Below the pieces are notes generated by a model. The model was not told the origin of the DNA, searched no databases, and worked only from the letters and a program-made list of their open reading frames with translations. Made by a program: the position numbers and the translations under genes. From Plantibacter sp. ME-Dv--P-122b (GTDB lineage: Bacteria; Actinomycetota; Actinomycetes; Actinomycetales; Microbacteriaceae), in contig NZ_JARVSC010000003.1 in NCBI RefSeq assembly GCF_030209375.1, positions 496,001 to 560,000 of the forward strand: a stretch of 64,000 nucleotides of DNA, written 5' to 3'. Of the stretch, positions 51,675 through 60,484 are shown piece by piece (positions within the stretch are counted from its first letter, which is position 1; the number at the start of each line of letters is the position of its first letter).

Positions 51675-53944
51675 CCCGGTCGGCGGCCGAGCTGAGCCTG
51701 CGCGAGCGGATCGGCCAGATCAACCAGCGACTCAAAGGGTGGGAGGCCGTCGAGTGGGTCGACGGTGCCCCGCGGGTCACCGACGTCCTCCGACGCGAGG
51801 TCGACCGGTGGGGTGGGATCGGCGCGATCTACGGCGTCCTGCGCGCGGATCCGTGGTCGCAGGTGCGCTGGAGCAACGGCATCCCGCCCGAACGGAGCGC
51901 GGAGGCCTACGAGGCGGTGCAGGAGATCGTCCGCACGCGCGGATCCGGACTGCCGACCCTCTTCGTCGAGGAGGTCCCGCACGGCCTCATGGCGCTCGGC
52001 GGCACCACGCTCCCGGTGAACCTCGCGCTCGGAGCCGGGATGGACGTCGACCTCGTGGAGGCCCTCGGCGCCCGGGTGGCGGCCGAGGCCCGGGCACGAG
52101 GCACGCACGTGGCGCTCGTCTCCGGGCTCGACGTGCTGCGCGATCCCCGGTGGGGTCGTGCGGAGGAATGCTTCAGCGAAGACCCGGCGCTGGCCGCGCT
52201 GCTCGTGGAGGCGACCGTGCGTGGCATGCAGGGGCGTGCCACCGACGGCCGGATCGCCGACGACCGCGTCGCCGTGGTGGCGAAGCACCTGGCCGGGCAG
52301 GGTGCCGGCATCGGCGGGCGGAACGGATCCGGCGCGCCGATCGGCCGTCGCGAGCTCGGCGAGATCCATCTGCGCCCGGCGTTCGTGGCTGCTCGGGCCG
52401 GGGTCGCCGGCTTCATGGCGGCGTACAACGACATCGACGGTGTCCCGTGCAGTGCCAACGCGGAGCTCCTCACCGGTGTCCTCCGTGAGGACTGGGGATG
52501 GCAGGGGATCGTCATGGCGGACGGCACTGCGGTCGACCGATTGCGGGACAGCGCGCCCGATCCGGCGAGCGCCGCGGCGCTCGCCGTCACGGCCGGGGTC
52601 GATCTGAGCCTGTGGGATGAGGCGTTCACGTACGTGGAAGAGGCCGTCGAGCGCGGGATCCTCGATACGGCACTCGTGACCCGCGCCGCCGACCGGGTGC
52701 TCGCGCTGAAACGGCGGGTGGGCCTGCTCGAGGAGGCGCGGCCGGAGCACGCCGTCGCCGATCCGACCGGGAGTCCCGCTGCACGGGAGTTCCTCGAACT
52801 CGCGCACCGCGCAGCGGCCCAGTCCTGTGTCCTCGTGCACGACGAGGGCGTACTGCCGCTCCCCGCTTCCGCCGTCGTGGCCGTGATCGGCCCGAACGCC
52901 GACGATCTCGAGGCCCAGCTCGGCGACTACACGCCTCCGCGGCCGGACGACGATCCGCACAGCTCCACGGTGCGGTCCGCGCTCGAGGCGCGTCACGGCA
53001 TCGGCAACATTCGTTACGCGCGGGGCACGTCGCACCGTTCCCGCCTTCCGGGTGACGCGGCGGAGCAGGTGGACGCGGCGCTGTCCGGGGCGGATGCGGC
53101 GGTCGTCGTCCTGGGTGGGACGAGTCGGCGGAGCTACGACGAGGAGTTCGCCGACAACGGCGCCGTCGACGGCCCCGCACCGGACACCACCAACGGCGAG
53201 GGCGTCGACCTCTCGCGCCTCGAGCTCCCCGAGGCACAACTCGACCTCCTCCGCGTCGCCCGGGCCGCCGTCCCCGTCGTGATCGCAGTGCTGATCGACG
53301 GTCGTCCGCGCCCGATCGAGCCGCTCGTCGCGCTGGCCGACGCCCTGATCATCGCGCCGTTCCCCGGACCGGTGGGCGGAGCGGCGATCGTCGACGTCCT
53401 CGGGACCGGTGTCGGTGGCGGGCTGCTTCCGGCCACCTTCCCCGCGAGCGACGGCGTGCTGCCCGTCGCACACGACGAGCGTCGGGAGACGGCCCGCGGC
53501 TACGTCGACGCCCGGCATCCCGTGGGCAGACTGCTCGGCAGCGGCGCTCCCGCCGTGTCGGTCCGGCTGTGTTCCGTCGAAGCGACGCTCACCGCGGAGG
53601 CGCTGCGCGAGGGAGGCACGGTCACGCTGACCGCCGACCTCGTCAACGACACCGATCGGACGGTCTCTGTGCCGGTGCCGCTCTACGGACGCCGCCACGA
53701 GCTCGGCGTCCGACCACGTCGACGCACCCTGCTCGCGGTCGAACGGGCCCATGTCGCTGCCGGGTCGACGGCCGTCGTACAGTTCACCCTCGGTCTCGAC
53801 GAGCTCGGTTCCTGGGCGGGTGGTCGTCCGGTCGCTGCCCCCGTGGAGGTGGTCGCCTGGACTGCTCAGAGCCACGATCCTCCGCCCGACGCCCTCGTCG
53901 TGCGGATCACCGATCAGGAAGGAGACACCGGATGGGGACACTGA
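51671..53944 (+). CDS. GH3 glycoside hydrolase (beta-glucosidase-type architecture)
   Basis: A 757-residue cytoplasmic enzyme. The N-terminal barrel has the GH3 blocks TLFVEEVPHGLMALGG, DVLRDPRWGRAEECFSEDP, the sugar-binding Lys-His in VVAKHLAGQGAG, FMAAYNDIDGVPCSANAELL and the nucleophile region IVMADGTA, where the Asp matches the usual S-D-W/Y position but with Gly-Thr after it. The second alpha/beta domain (about 380-590) and a C-terminal FnIII-like domain (about 640-757) follow, with VAAPVEVVAWTA. No signal peptide. Acts on an imported beta-linked oligosaccharide. Confidence 0.87.
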   Translation: MTRSAAELSLRERIGQINQRLKGWEAVEWVDGAPRVTDVLRREVDRWGGIGAIYGVLRADPWSQVRWSNGIPPERSAEAYEAVQEIVRTRGSGLPTLFVEEVPHGLMALGGTTLPVNLALGAGMDVDLVEALGARVAAEARARGTHVALVSGLDVLRDPRWGRAEECFSEDPALAALLVEATVRGMQGRATDGRIADDRVAVVAKHLAGQGAGIGGRNGSGAPIGRRELGEIHLRPAFVAARAGVAGFMAAYNDIDGVPCSANAELLTGVLREDWGWQGIVMADGTAVDRLRDSAPDPASAAALAVTAGVDLSLWDEAFTYVEEAVERGILDTALVTRAADRVLALKRRVGLLEEARPEHAVADPTGSPAAREFLELAHRAAAQSCVLVHDEGVLPLPASAVVAVIGPNADDLEAQLGDYTPPRPDDDPHSSTVRSALEARHGIGNIRYARGTSHRSRLPGDAAEQVDAALSGADAAVVVLGGTSRRSYDEEFADNGAVDGPAPDTTNGEGVDLSRLELPEAQLDLLRVARAAVPVVIAVLIDGRPRPIEPLVALADALIIAPFPGPVGGAAIVDVLGTGVGGGLLPATFPASDGVLPVAHDERRETARGYVDARHPVGRLLGSGAPAVSVRLCSVEATLTAEALREGGTVTLTADLVNDTDRTVSVPVPLYGRRHELGVRPRRRTLLAVERAHVAAGSTAVVQFTLGLDELGSWAGGRPVAAPVEVVAWTAQSHDPPPDALVVRITDQEGDTGWGH

Positions 53945-55239
53945 CCCCCTTCGCCCCGGACGCCCGCACCCGTGAGCTGCTCGCCGACGCCGCCGAGGAG
54001 GTGGGACAGGTCACCGACGGCCGCATCGGCGACCTGGTCGGCCGGGCGCTGCTCGCCACGCTCACCGACACCGTCGGCGTCGGCCCGTCAGGACAGGTGT
54101 TCGTCATCACGGGAGACATCCCGGCGATGTGGCTCCGCGACTCCACGACCCAGCTCACCCCGTACCTGCGGTTCCTCGAACGCAGCGGGCAACTGGCCGA
54201 CCTCGTAGAGCAGGTGGTCCGACGCCAGTTCGGGTTCATCGCCCACGACCCGTACGCCAACGCGTTCAACGACGGTCCGACCGGTGCCCACTACGACCCC
54301 GAGGACGTCTGCGAGGATCCCGAGGTCTGGGAGCAGAAGTACGAGGTCGACAGCCTCGCCTACCCGATCACCCTGGCGCACGCGCTGTGGCGCAAGACGG
54401 GACGGACGGGGTTCCTCCTCGACGCCCCGACGCCCGAGGTGCTGCGGACCGTCGTCGATCAACTCCGAGTCGAGCAGCGTCACGACGCCTCTCCGTACCG
54501 GTTCGAGCGGGCGACCGCCATCCCCACCGAGACGCTGTCGCGCGGCGGTCGAGGCTCGCCCGTCGCGGAGACCGGCATGACCTGGAGCGCCTTCCGTCCC
54601 TCCGACGACGCCTGCACGTTCGGGTACAACATCCCGGCCAACCTCTTCGCTGCGGAAGCGCTGCTCGCGCTCGCCGAGATCGCGACCGAGGTGCTCCAGG
54701 ACATGCCGTTGGCCGCGGACGCCCGCGCACTCTCCGCCGAGCTCGTCGCCGGCGTCGAGGCGCACGGCGTCGTGCCCGGACCCGGAGGATCCCCGATCTA
54801 CGCCTACGAGGTCGACGGACTCGGCGGCAGGCTCATCATGGACGACGCGAACACGCCGTCGCTGCTCTCGCTCCCCCTGATCGCACCGACCGTCCTCGAT
54901 CCGGCCGTGTGGGCGGCCACTCGCGACGTCGTGCTGAGTCCGGCGAACCCGTACTGGTTCGAGGGCTCGGCGTTGCGCGGCATCGGGAGTCCGCACACCC
55001 GTGATCGACGGGTTTGGCCGATCGCACTCGCCGTCGAAGGGCTGGTGGGCACTCCGACCGACCGTCGCCGTCTGCTGCGCATGATCGCCGACACGGATGC
55101 CGGCACCGGCCGAGTGCACGAGAGCATCGACGTCGACGATCCGGCCGTCTTCTCACGCCCCTGGTTCTCCTGGGCCGAGTCGATGTTCTGTGAACTCGCC
55201 CTCACCGTGGTGGACGACGAACGGGCGCAGGTGGGGTGA
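53932..55239 (+). CDS. GH125 exo-alpha-1,6-mannosidase
   Basis: A 435-residue enzyme of the DUF1237/GH125 family. The signature is GDIPAMWLRDSTTQLTPYLR near residue 60, followed by IAHDPYANAFNDGPTG, YEVDSLAYPITLAHALWRKT, MTWSAFRPSDDACTFGYNIP and MDDANTPSLLSLPLIAP with the C-terminal HESIDVDDPAVFSRPWFSWA. GH125 inverting enzymes release alpha-1,6-mannose, typically from N-glycan-type mannans. It starts inside the GH3 gene (13-base overlap, GAAGGAG upstream) and closes the operon. Confidence 0.9.
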   Translation: MGTLTPFAPDARTRELLADAAEEVGQVTDGRIGDLVGRALLATLTDTVGVGPSGQVFVITGDIPAMWLRDSTTQLTPYLRFLERSGQLADLVEQVVRRQFGFIAHDPYANAFNDGPTGAHYDPEDVCEDPEVWEQKYEVDSLAYPITLAHALWRKTGRTGFLLDAPTPEVLRTVVDQLRVEQRHDASPYRFERATAIPTETLSRGGRGSPVAETGMTWSAFRPSDDACTFGYNIPANLFAAEALLALAEIATEVLQDMPLAADARALSAELVAGVEAHGVVPGPGGSPIYAYEVDGLGGRLIMDDANTPSLLSLPLIAPTVLDPAVWAATRDVVLSPANPYWFEGSALRGIGSPHTRDRRVWPIALAVEGLVGTPTDRRRLLRMIADTDAGTGRVHESIDVDDPAVFSRPWFSWAESMFCELALTVVDDERAQVG

Positions 55240-55272
55240 CGCCCAGCCGGGCACGGCCGATCGGCCGCCGGT

Positions 55273-55965
55273 TCAGCGGCGATCCGGGGCGATGGTCAGC
55301 AGCGGGTCATCGACCGCCAGACGCGCCAGCACCTCGTCCGTCGTCGACCGCTTCGCCTCCTCGACATCGGCGTCGGTCAGCGCGACGGCCTGCCAGAAGG
55401 CGACCCGGCCGTTCGGCGTCTCGATGGGAGCGACCACCGGGTCGGCGGTGACGGCGAGGGTCGTGAGGGCGCCGTCGGGATCGTCGGTCACGCCGTCGGC
55501 GAGTCGGATCCGATCGCCCAGCCAGAGCTCCTGCGGCCCACTGCGCACGTACTGCGCGAGGACGATCAGCGCGCGGTACGGCCACTGGGGCGGCGTCTCG
55601 TCCGACGGCGACCGGCGCACGCGCATCGTGAGCTCGTACCCGAAACCGCTGGTCGTCGGATCATCGGAGTCCTTGCCCCACAGTTCGGTGAGCCCGTACG
55701 TGACGTAGAACCAGTGGTCGGGGCCTGGCAGTGCCGAACACCCCTGCAGGGCGGACCCGAAGTGCAGTCCCGGCGAGTAGGCGACATGGAACTCGCGGGC
55801 ACCCGGGTAGTGCTGCGACACCGCCTGCGCGACCGCGTCCCATCCCCGCTCGTCGAGGTCGTCGAGGTCGTCGGGTCCGTCGGGCCCGTCGGGCCCGCCT
55901 ACTGCAGGCTCGGTCGCGGTGGGCGGGGTCGGTGGCTGCTGAGTCTTGCGTCGGAAGAAGCGCAT
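55273..55965 (-). CDS. Suppressor-of-fused (SUFU) domain protein
   Basis: A 230-residue cytoplasmic protein started at the ATG at 55965. Residues 1-40 hold a low-complexity segment with repeated GPD and DLD units (encoded by a trinucleotide-rich tract). The rest is the SUFU-like domain: HFGSALQGCSALPGPDHWFY, VTYGLTELWGKDSDDPTTSG, FGYELTMRVRR and PPQWPYRALIVLAQYV. Bacterial SUFU-like proteins are often associated with immunity or toxin-related loci but here it stands alone. Function unknown. Confidence 0.82.
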   Translation of the reverse strand: MRFFRRKTQQPPTPPTATEPAVGGPDGPDGPDDLDDLDERGWDAVAQAVSQHYPGAREFHVAYSPGLHFGSALQGCSALPGPDHWFYVTYGLTELWGKDSDDPTTSGFGYELTMRVRRSPSDETPPQWPYRALIVLAQYVRSGPQELWLGDRIRLADGVTDDPDGALTTLAVTADPVVAPIETPNGRVAFWQAVALTDADVEEAKRSTTDEVLARLAVDDPLLTIAPDRR

Positions 55966-56071
55966 GCGACGAGTGTAGGCATCGGTCGCTCGGACGCGCC
56001 CGCGGAGGCATCCGGCGCGACGGCGATACAGTGAATTGGCCCGAAACCGGGCGGGACACCTGGGAGGCCCG

Positions 56072-57709
56072 ATGCCACGCTGGATCGAAGGCACGGAGCG
56101 CCACCCCCGGCTCGGCCTGCTGAGCCGGAGTCAGGGGCCGCTAGCGCTGGGAGTGGGGATTGTCACGGTGATCGTCGGCACCACCAGTCCGGCCGTCCTC
56201 CGTGTCACCGAGCTCCAACTTGCTTGGGCCGTGATGGGACTCGCGCTCGTCGCGACACTCGTGCTTCCGTGGGAACGGATCGCGCGCCCGTGGGCGCTCA
56301 CCCTGGTCAGCGCCGACCTCGCCGTCGTGGGGCTCGTGAACCATGCGGTGTCCCCCGTCCTCGGCGCCTCGATCGTGCTGCTCGCCTTCCCCGTGCTCTG
56401 GCTGTCCTACAGCTTCGGTCAGCTCGGGGTCGTCCTCGCTCTCGTGGGGAGTGTGCTCGTCCTCTGGTTGCCCAGCCTGTTGTACGGCGAGGGTCCCGAG
56501 AACGCGCAGGGCCAGAGCGAGCTCGTCGCGCTCACCCTGCTGCTGGTGCTGGTCATCATCGCCGTCGGTCTGCAGTCGCGGCGGTTCGAACGCGCGCAGT
56601 CGAGCGTGCGAGCCGAGGGCGAGGCGAAGGTCGAGGCCCTGGAGCGGCAGAACCGGCTGGCCGTGATGCTCCGCACCGTCGCCGACGAGGTGAACGTCGG
56701 ACTGGTCTTCTTCGACGAACACGGAGACCAGATCCTCAACAACCGACTCGCCGTGGAACTCGCGACGCTGGCCGGCTACGACGCGTCGACCGGGGGCGCC
56801 CGCTTCATCTGGGCGGCGGACGGCGTCACCCCGCTGGCGACGGAGGACCAACCGGTCGTGCGGATCCTCGATGGACAGGACGTCCGTGACTTCTTCTACT
56901 GGGTGGGGCCTCCCGGCAAGCAACGAGCCCTCGTCGCGAACGGTCGGCCGGTCAGCGGCGCGGACGGCGCGCCGAACGGAGCACTCCTCGTCGGACAGGA
57001 CGTGACCGAGCTCACCGAAGCCGTCCGGATGCGCACCGAGTCGCTCACGAGCCTCAGCCACGAGCTCCGGACACCGCTCACGAGCATCCTCGGGTACCTC
57101 GACATGCTCGAGGACGACGCGGACATCGCGCCCCGGGTGCAGGCTCAGCTCGCCGTCATCCGCCGGAGCGCCGATCATCTCGGGCGCCTGGCTGAACAGT
57201 TCCTCGCAGCGAGCGCACCCCACCTGGAGATCACCGACGAACCCGTCGACCTCAGCGCCATCGTCCTGGAGGCGGCCGACGAGCGACGACGACTCGGCCT
57301 GCCCGACGGCGTGGAACTGCGGACGGCGGCCGTGCCGACGCTGCAGCTCGTCGGCGATCGAGCGCGCCTCCGGGAGTTGCTCTCGATCATGCTCGACAAC
57401 GCCGTGACCTACACCCGCGCCGGCGAGATCTTCCTGAGCGTGCGCTCCGACGGAGTGGATGCGATCATCCGCGTCACCGACACGGGGATCGGCATCCCGA
57501 CGGACGAACTCACCCGGGTCTTCGAACGGTTCCACCGGGCCGGGAACGTGCGCGAGGAGACGATCCGCGGTTCGGGCCTCGGACTCACCATCGCCAGATC
57601 CATCGCGCAGGCGCACCGCGGCACGATCGAGGCGTTCGCCACCGGTGATCCCGGAACGACGTTCATCGTCCGCTTACCGCTCGCCCGTCGGAACCGCTCG
57701 GTCGCCTGA
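56072..57709 (+). CDS. Orphan sensor histidine kinase
   Basis: A 545-residue membrane kinase from the ATG at 56072 (GGGAGG upstream). An N-terminal region of about five helices (residues 30-170) is followed by a coiled linker, a PAS-like domain (NVGLVFFDEHGDQILNNRLA), HisKA with the phospho-acceptor in TSLSHELRTPLTSILGYLDM, and HATPase with N box ELLSIMLDNAVTYT, G1 VTDTGIGIPTDEL and G2 GSGLGLTIARSIAQ. No response regulator gene is adjacent. The signal is unknown. Confidence 0.92.
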   Translation: MPRWIEGTERHPRLGLLSRSQGPLALGVGIVTVIVGTTSPAVLRVTELQLAWAVMGLALVATLVLPWERIARPWALTLVSADLAVVGLVNHAVSPVLGASIVLLAFPVLWLSYSFGQLGVVLALVGSVLVLWLPSLLYGEGPENAQGQSELVALTLLLVLVIIAVGLQSRRFERAQSSVRAEGEAKVEALERQNRLAVMLRTVADEVNVGLVFFDEHGDQILNNRLAVELATLAGYDASTGGARFIWAADGVTPLATEDQPVVRILDGQDVRDFFYWVGPPGKQRALVANGRPVSGADGAPNGALLVGQDVTELTEAVRMRTESLTSLSHELRTPLTSILGYLDMLEDDADIAPRVQAQLAVIRRSADHLGRLAEQFLAASAPHLEITDEPVDLSAIVLEAADERRRLGLPDGVELRTAAVPTLQLVGDRARLRELLSIMLDNAVTYTRAGEIFLSVRSDGVDAIIRVTDTGIGIPTDELTRVFERFHRAGNVREETIRGSGLGLTIARSIAQAHRGTIEAFATGDPGTTFIVRLPLARRNRSVA

Positions 57710-57867
57710 CACCGCCGATGAGTCGTTCGGCACGGCGGCGCAGTGCGCGTCGACGGACCGTCGGAGACCCGTGCAGGAGCTGCACCCTGCGGATCACGAC
57801 ACGCTGAGCGATAGACACCCGATGAAGCGCACCGTGACCGGAGGCGACACGACCGGCGACCGGCTTG

Positions 57868-58530
57868 CTAGCCAGGCCGGACGCGGAGAGCGTCACCGTC
57901 TCCGTTCCGTGACTCCGCGTCGACCGAGATCCCCGTTGCGGCATCCTGTGCTGAGGGGGCTGCAACGCCTTCTCCGGCCATGACGGCTCGCATCGTCCAG
58001 ACAGTCGGCCCCTGTGGGAGGTCGCTGCGGCCGGTGACCCGGAAACCGTGGCGTTCATAGAGCCGAACGTTGTCCTCACTGGATGTCTCGAGCCGGACTG
58101 CTCGCGCCCCGCGTCGGGTGGCCTCCGCGAGCCCGAGCTCGAGCAACGCTCCTCCAGCGCCCCGCCCTTGAACGTTCGGGTGAACGCCGAGTGTCTCGAG
58201 TGTCCAGTCGTCACCAGAGGAGCGCCGGTGTGCGAGCCGGTCCAATCGGTCGCCGTGCAGTGCCATGACCTGGTCGAGGACGTTGTCGTCTGGGCCAGGG
58301 GCGTCGGGGGGAAGGAGCGCGATCACTCCGGAGCCGTCGTCGACGACTGCGACGACCCCGTGCTGGTGGGCATGCGAGAGATAGAGGTGCTGGAGCGCGC
58401 GGAGGCGAGCCGGGTAGTCGTCGTCAGGGATGACGTGACGTGTCCACGGGTAGTCGGCGAAGGCGACAGCCAGCGCTTCAGCTGCTGCAGCGAGGTCTGT
58501 TGAAGCGCACAGGCGGACGAGGATACTCAC
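57868..58530 (-). CDS. GNAT-family N-acetyltransferase
   Basis: A 220-residue acetyltransferase. The core has LETLGVHPNVQGRGAGGALL, containing the acetyl-CoA loop Q-G-R-G-A-G, then EATRRGARAVRLETSSEDNV and YERHGFRVTGRSDLP. Its ATG overlaps the stop of the upstream regulator by four bases. The last 35 residues (ASGISV-type to RVRPG) are polar and family-atypical. Substrate unknown. Confidence 0.9.
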   Translation of the reverse strand: MSILVRLCASTDLAAAAEALAVAFADYPWTRHVIPDDDYPARLRALQHLYLSHAHQHGVVAVVDDGSGVIALLPPDAPGPDDNVLDQVMALHGDRLDRLAHRRSSGDDWTLETLGVHPNVQGRGAGGALLELGLAEATRRGARAVRLETSSEDNVRLYERHGFRVTGRSDLPQGPTVWTMRAVMAGEGVAAPSAQDAATGISVDAESRNGDGDALRVRPG

Positions 58531-58877
58531 GGGGTCGGGCCTTCTCGTTCGGTTGGGAGCTGGGAATCAGGGGAAGCAGGGCCGCCCGAGTCGACGATCG
58601 CTTGCAGGGTCGCCAGGTGCTGGGTGAACGCGGCACGGCCAGCGTCGGTGATACCCACCCAGGTGCGGGTGCGCCTGCCGGAGGGCTCCTTGCGCACGTT
58701 GACCAATCCGGCGTCCAGCAGCGCAGTGAGGGCCTGGGACAGGGTTGAGTCGCTGATCTCGAGGAGGTCACCGAGGAAGCGGAAGTCCACGTCTTCCAGA
58801 TTCCGCAGCGCTGCGAGCAAGGAGAAACGCACCGGGGAGTGGATGAGCGAGTCGAGATCCTTCCGCGGGTGACTCAT
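58527..58877 (-). CDS. Winged-helix transcriptional regulator
   Basis: A 116-residue regulator (MSHPRKDLDSLIHSPVRFSL). The winged helix includes LLAALRNLEDVDFRFLGDLL, EISDSTLSQALTALLDAGLV and VRKEPSGRRTRTWVGITDAG. This is the HTH_27 type usually found next to small membrane proteins. It overlaps the upstream membrane-protein gene by four bases and the downstream GNAT gene by four, so the three form one operon, probably controlled through the palindrome upstream of 59299. Confidence 0.88.
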   Translation of the reverse strand: MSHPRKDLDSLIHSPVRFSLLAALRNLEDVDFRFLGDLLEISDSTLSQALTALLDAGLVNVRKEPSGRRTRTWVGITDAGRAAFTQHLATLQAIVDSGGPASPDSQLPTEREGPTP

Positions 58878-59299
58878 CGGCGCGAGCTTGCGGACAGGCA
58901 CACGAGAATCGGGCTCACTGCGACGACACCGGCCAGCACCCACCACCACGAGGACGTGGCCCCCACGAGCTGCAGTGCCGGGTCGAGCATCCAGGTATAG
59001 AGCACGAACCAGGTGACGACAGCTATCTCCATGTTCCGGATGCCGTCGCGTGGAGCAGACCGACGACGCAGCAGGGCAACCAACCAGATCGACGCGGTCC
59101 CCAGCAGCATCGGTACGAACGCACTCCAGTAGGGAGTGTGGAACACGTCGACGGAGACGGTGAACGACAGGGCGAAGCATGCCTGCACGATCACGAACCA
59201 CGGGAACCAGCGGGCTGCCCGACGTGCTTCGCTCGAGATCTTCTCGTTCGTCGCGAGACGGACGTGTGCTTCATCGAGGGGAAAGTGCTGTTGAGTCAT
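58874..59299 (-). CDS. Small membrane protein, first gene of a regulator-acetyltransferase operon
   Basis: A 141-residue protein with four hydrophobic segments (WFPWFVIVQACFALSF; WSAFVPMLLGTASIWLVALL; MEIAVVTWFVLYTWML; WWWVLAGVVAVSPILV) and a soluble N-terminal 30 residues. Such proteins accompany HTH_27 regulators and may modulate them, as seen in several actinobacterial pairs, but no mechanism is shown. Overlap with the regulator is four bases. Confidence 0.8.
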   Translation of the reverse strand: MTQQHFPLDEAHVRLATNEKISSEARRAARWFPWFVIVQACFALSFTVSVDVFHTPYWSAFVPMLLGTASIWLVALLRRRSAPRDGIRNMEIAVVTWFVLYTWMLDPALQLVGATSSWWWVLAGVVAVSPILVCLSASSRR

Positions 59300-59304
59300 G
59301 ACAC

Positions 59305-59325
59305 CACTTTATCACTTCTAAAGTG
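59305..59325. promoter_or_regulatory. Palindrome upstream of the regulator operon
   Basis: CACTTTA and TAAAGTG form a perfect 7-bp inverted repeat with a 7-base spacer, 6 bases upstream of the ATG at 59299 on the minus strand. It is unusually AT-rich for the region and a good candidate for autoregulation by the winged-helix protein. Confidence 0.6.
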
Positions 59326-59409
59326 TCTTTCAATGCTCGCGCAGCTCTTGCCGCGCGGCTCTGCTGACGCCTGCCGCATCGTCTCGACGCGGCAGTCGAC
59401 CAGACGGGA

Positions 59410-59916
59410 TCAGGCAGTGTCGGCACCGGCGGCCGGGGTGCGGCCGGGGTCGATGCCCAGCCGTTCCTCGCGCCGCTCCACGTCGGCGAAGCGCTGCCCC
59501 TCGACGACGAGCAACACCTTCTTGGGCACCGTCTTGAGCCAGATCCTGCCGCCGTTGGCCAGTTCCCAGTACGGATCTCCGCCCTGGGATCCGGAGGGCT
59601 GACCACGGTGCCCGCTCAGCGCCGCCTGCAGGTCCTGTGCGGCACCCCGCAGCGCACCCGCGTCGTCGCTTTTGTCGGAGACCGCGATCACGATCTGGGA
59701 GATCGCGTCATCTGCGACGAGCGAGCGAACGGTCGGCAGGTTCACGGGATACCCGGAACGGTGCTGGACGCCGCTCGACGTCTCCAGCTTGAACTGCCAC
59801 CCGAGACGCTCCGCGAGCGCCTTGAAGTCGTCGCGACCCAGCGGCCACGACACCGAGGTGAAGGCTTCGCAGACGGCATCGATCTGTGCGTCCGTGGCTC
59901 TGGCGAGTGCATCCAT
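59410..59916 (-). CDS. Hypothetical protein (DUF6301-like candidate)
   Basis: A 168-residue soluble protein from the ATG at 59916. It begins with a helical part containing DAVCEAFTSVSWPLGRDDFK and LAERLGWQFKLETSSG, then strands with DPYWELANGGRIWLKTVPKK followed by VLLVVEGQRFADVERREERL. The layout resembles DUF6301-type proteins as far as I recall; this is a weak match. It is the last clearly chromosomal gene before the tRNA remnant. Confidence 0.6.
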   Translation of the reverse strand: MDALARATDAQIDAVCEAFTSVSWPLGRDDFKALAERLGWQFKLETSSGVQHRSGYPVNLPTVRSLVADDAISQIVIAVSDKSDDAGALRGAAQDLQAALSGHRGQPSGSQGGDPYWELANGGRIWLKTVPKKVLLVVEGQRFADVERREERLGIDPGRTPAAGADTA

Positions 59917-60030
59917 CCGGTCATCCTACGACTGTCTCCGCACCGGCTTCGGCGGCGGACGACGAAGCGCCCCGAAAACCAGAACAGCCGCTGACCTGGG
60001 TGTTCCAGGGCAACGGCCGGGTGAAGCTGA

Positions 60031-60079
60031 TGGAGCCGCCCAAGGGAATCGAACCCTTGACCCTCTCATTACGAGTGAG
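60031..60079 (-). other. Truncated tRNA-Thr(CGT) 3' half: attachment-site remnant
   Basis: Read on the minus strand, this is the 3' half of a tRNA: anticodon arm with loop CTCGTAA (anticodon CGT, threonine), a variable loop, T-arm AAGGG-TTCGATT-CCCTT, acceptor strand GGGCGGC, discriminator T and CCA end. There is no D-arm or 5' acceptor strand upstream of 60079, so it is not a working tRNA. The pattern, with GC-rich chromosome on one side and lower-GC DNA on the other, is that of an att site left by an element that integrated into the 3' end of a tRNA-Thr gene. The intact tRNA should lie at the far end of the element. Confidence 0.8.
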
Positions 60080-60484
60080 GGCGATGGGGTACTTGGCAGT
60101 CCTTGATCGTCCACTGATGGGGCGACATCCTCGTGAATGATCCGCCGCGGTCGAAGACGACTGGTTTGCACTTCTGTCGCATTAGGGAATCCGCTTCATA
60201 TCAGACAGGAACCGCACCAGGACTCCGCGGCGAGCTGCTCATTGCGACAGGTCCCCACCGGAGACATCAAAATTTGCTGCTGCGCACGCTTCGAAATCTC
60301 CGAGCCCCCTAGAGAATTCACCGCCCGGGCCATCCTGAGTGTCACAAGTGTCAGAGCAGAACTGATGGAGACGAGCCTCGCTGATCACAGGACGTCACCA
60401 GCAAATCAGGACCGCAAAGAGGGTTTCACACCAGCGGGATGGACCTCCCTGCTCGCATCAGCAGGCACGATTCTGCCCCGTCAG
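60080..60484. other. Non-coding island stretch, no supported gene
   Basis: About 400 bases between the tRNA remnant and the stop of the cyclase-like gene. A plus-strand frame from 60137 exists but its product is cysteine-scattered and lacks any pattern, and it runs antisense into the cyclase gene. No recombination directionality factor or integrase is visible. Confidence 0.5.

Noticed and set aside
55254-55267. Terminator between the GH125 and SUFU genes (CGGCCGATCGGCCG)
   Set aside because: The palindrome has no loop and could equally arise by chance in GC-rich DNA.
60031-60106. Functional tRNA-Thr gene
   Set aside because: The 5' half, including the D-arm and acceptor strand, is missing; only the 3' half fits.
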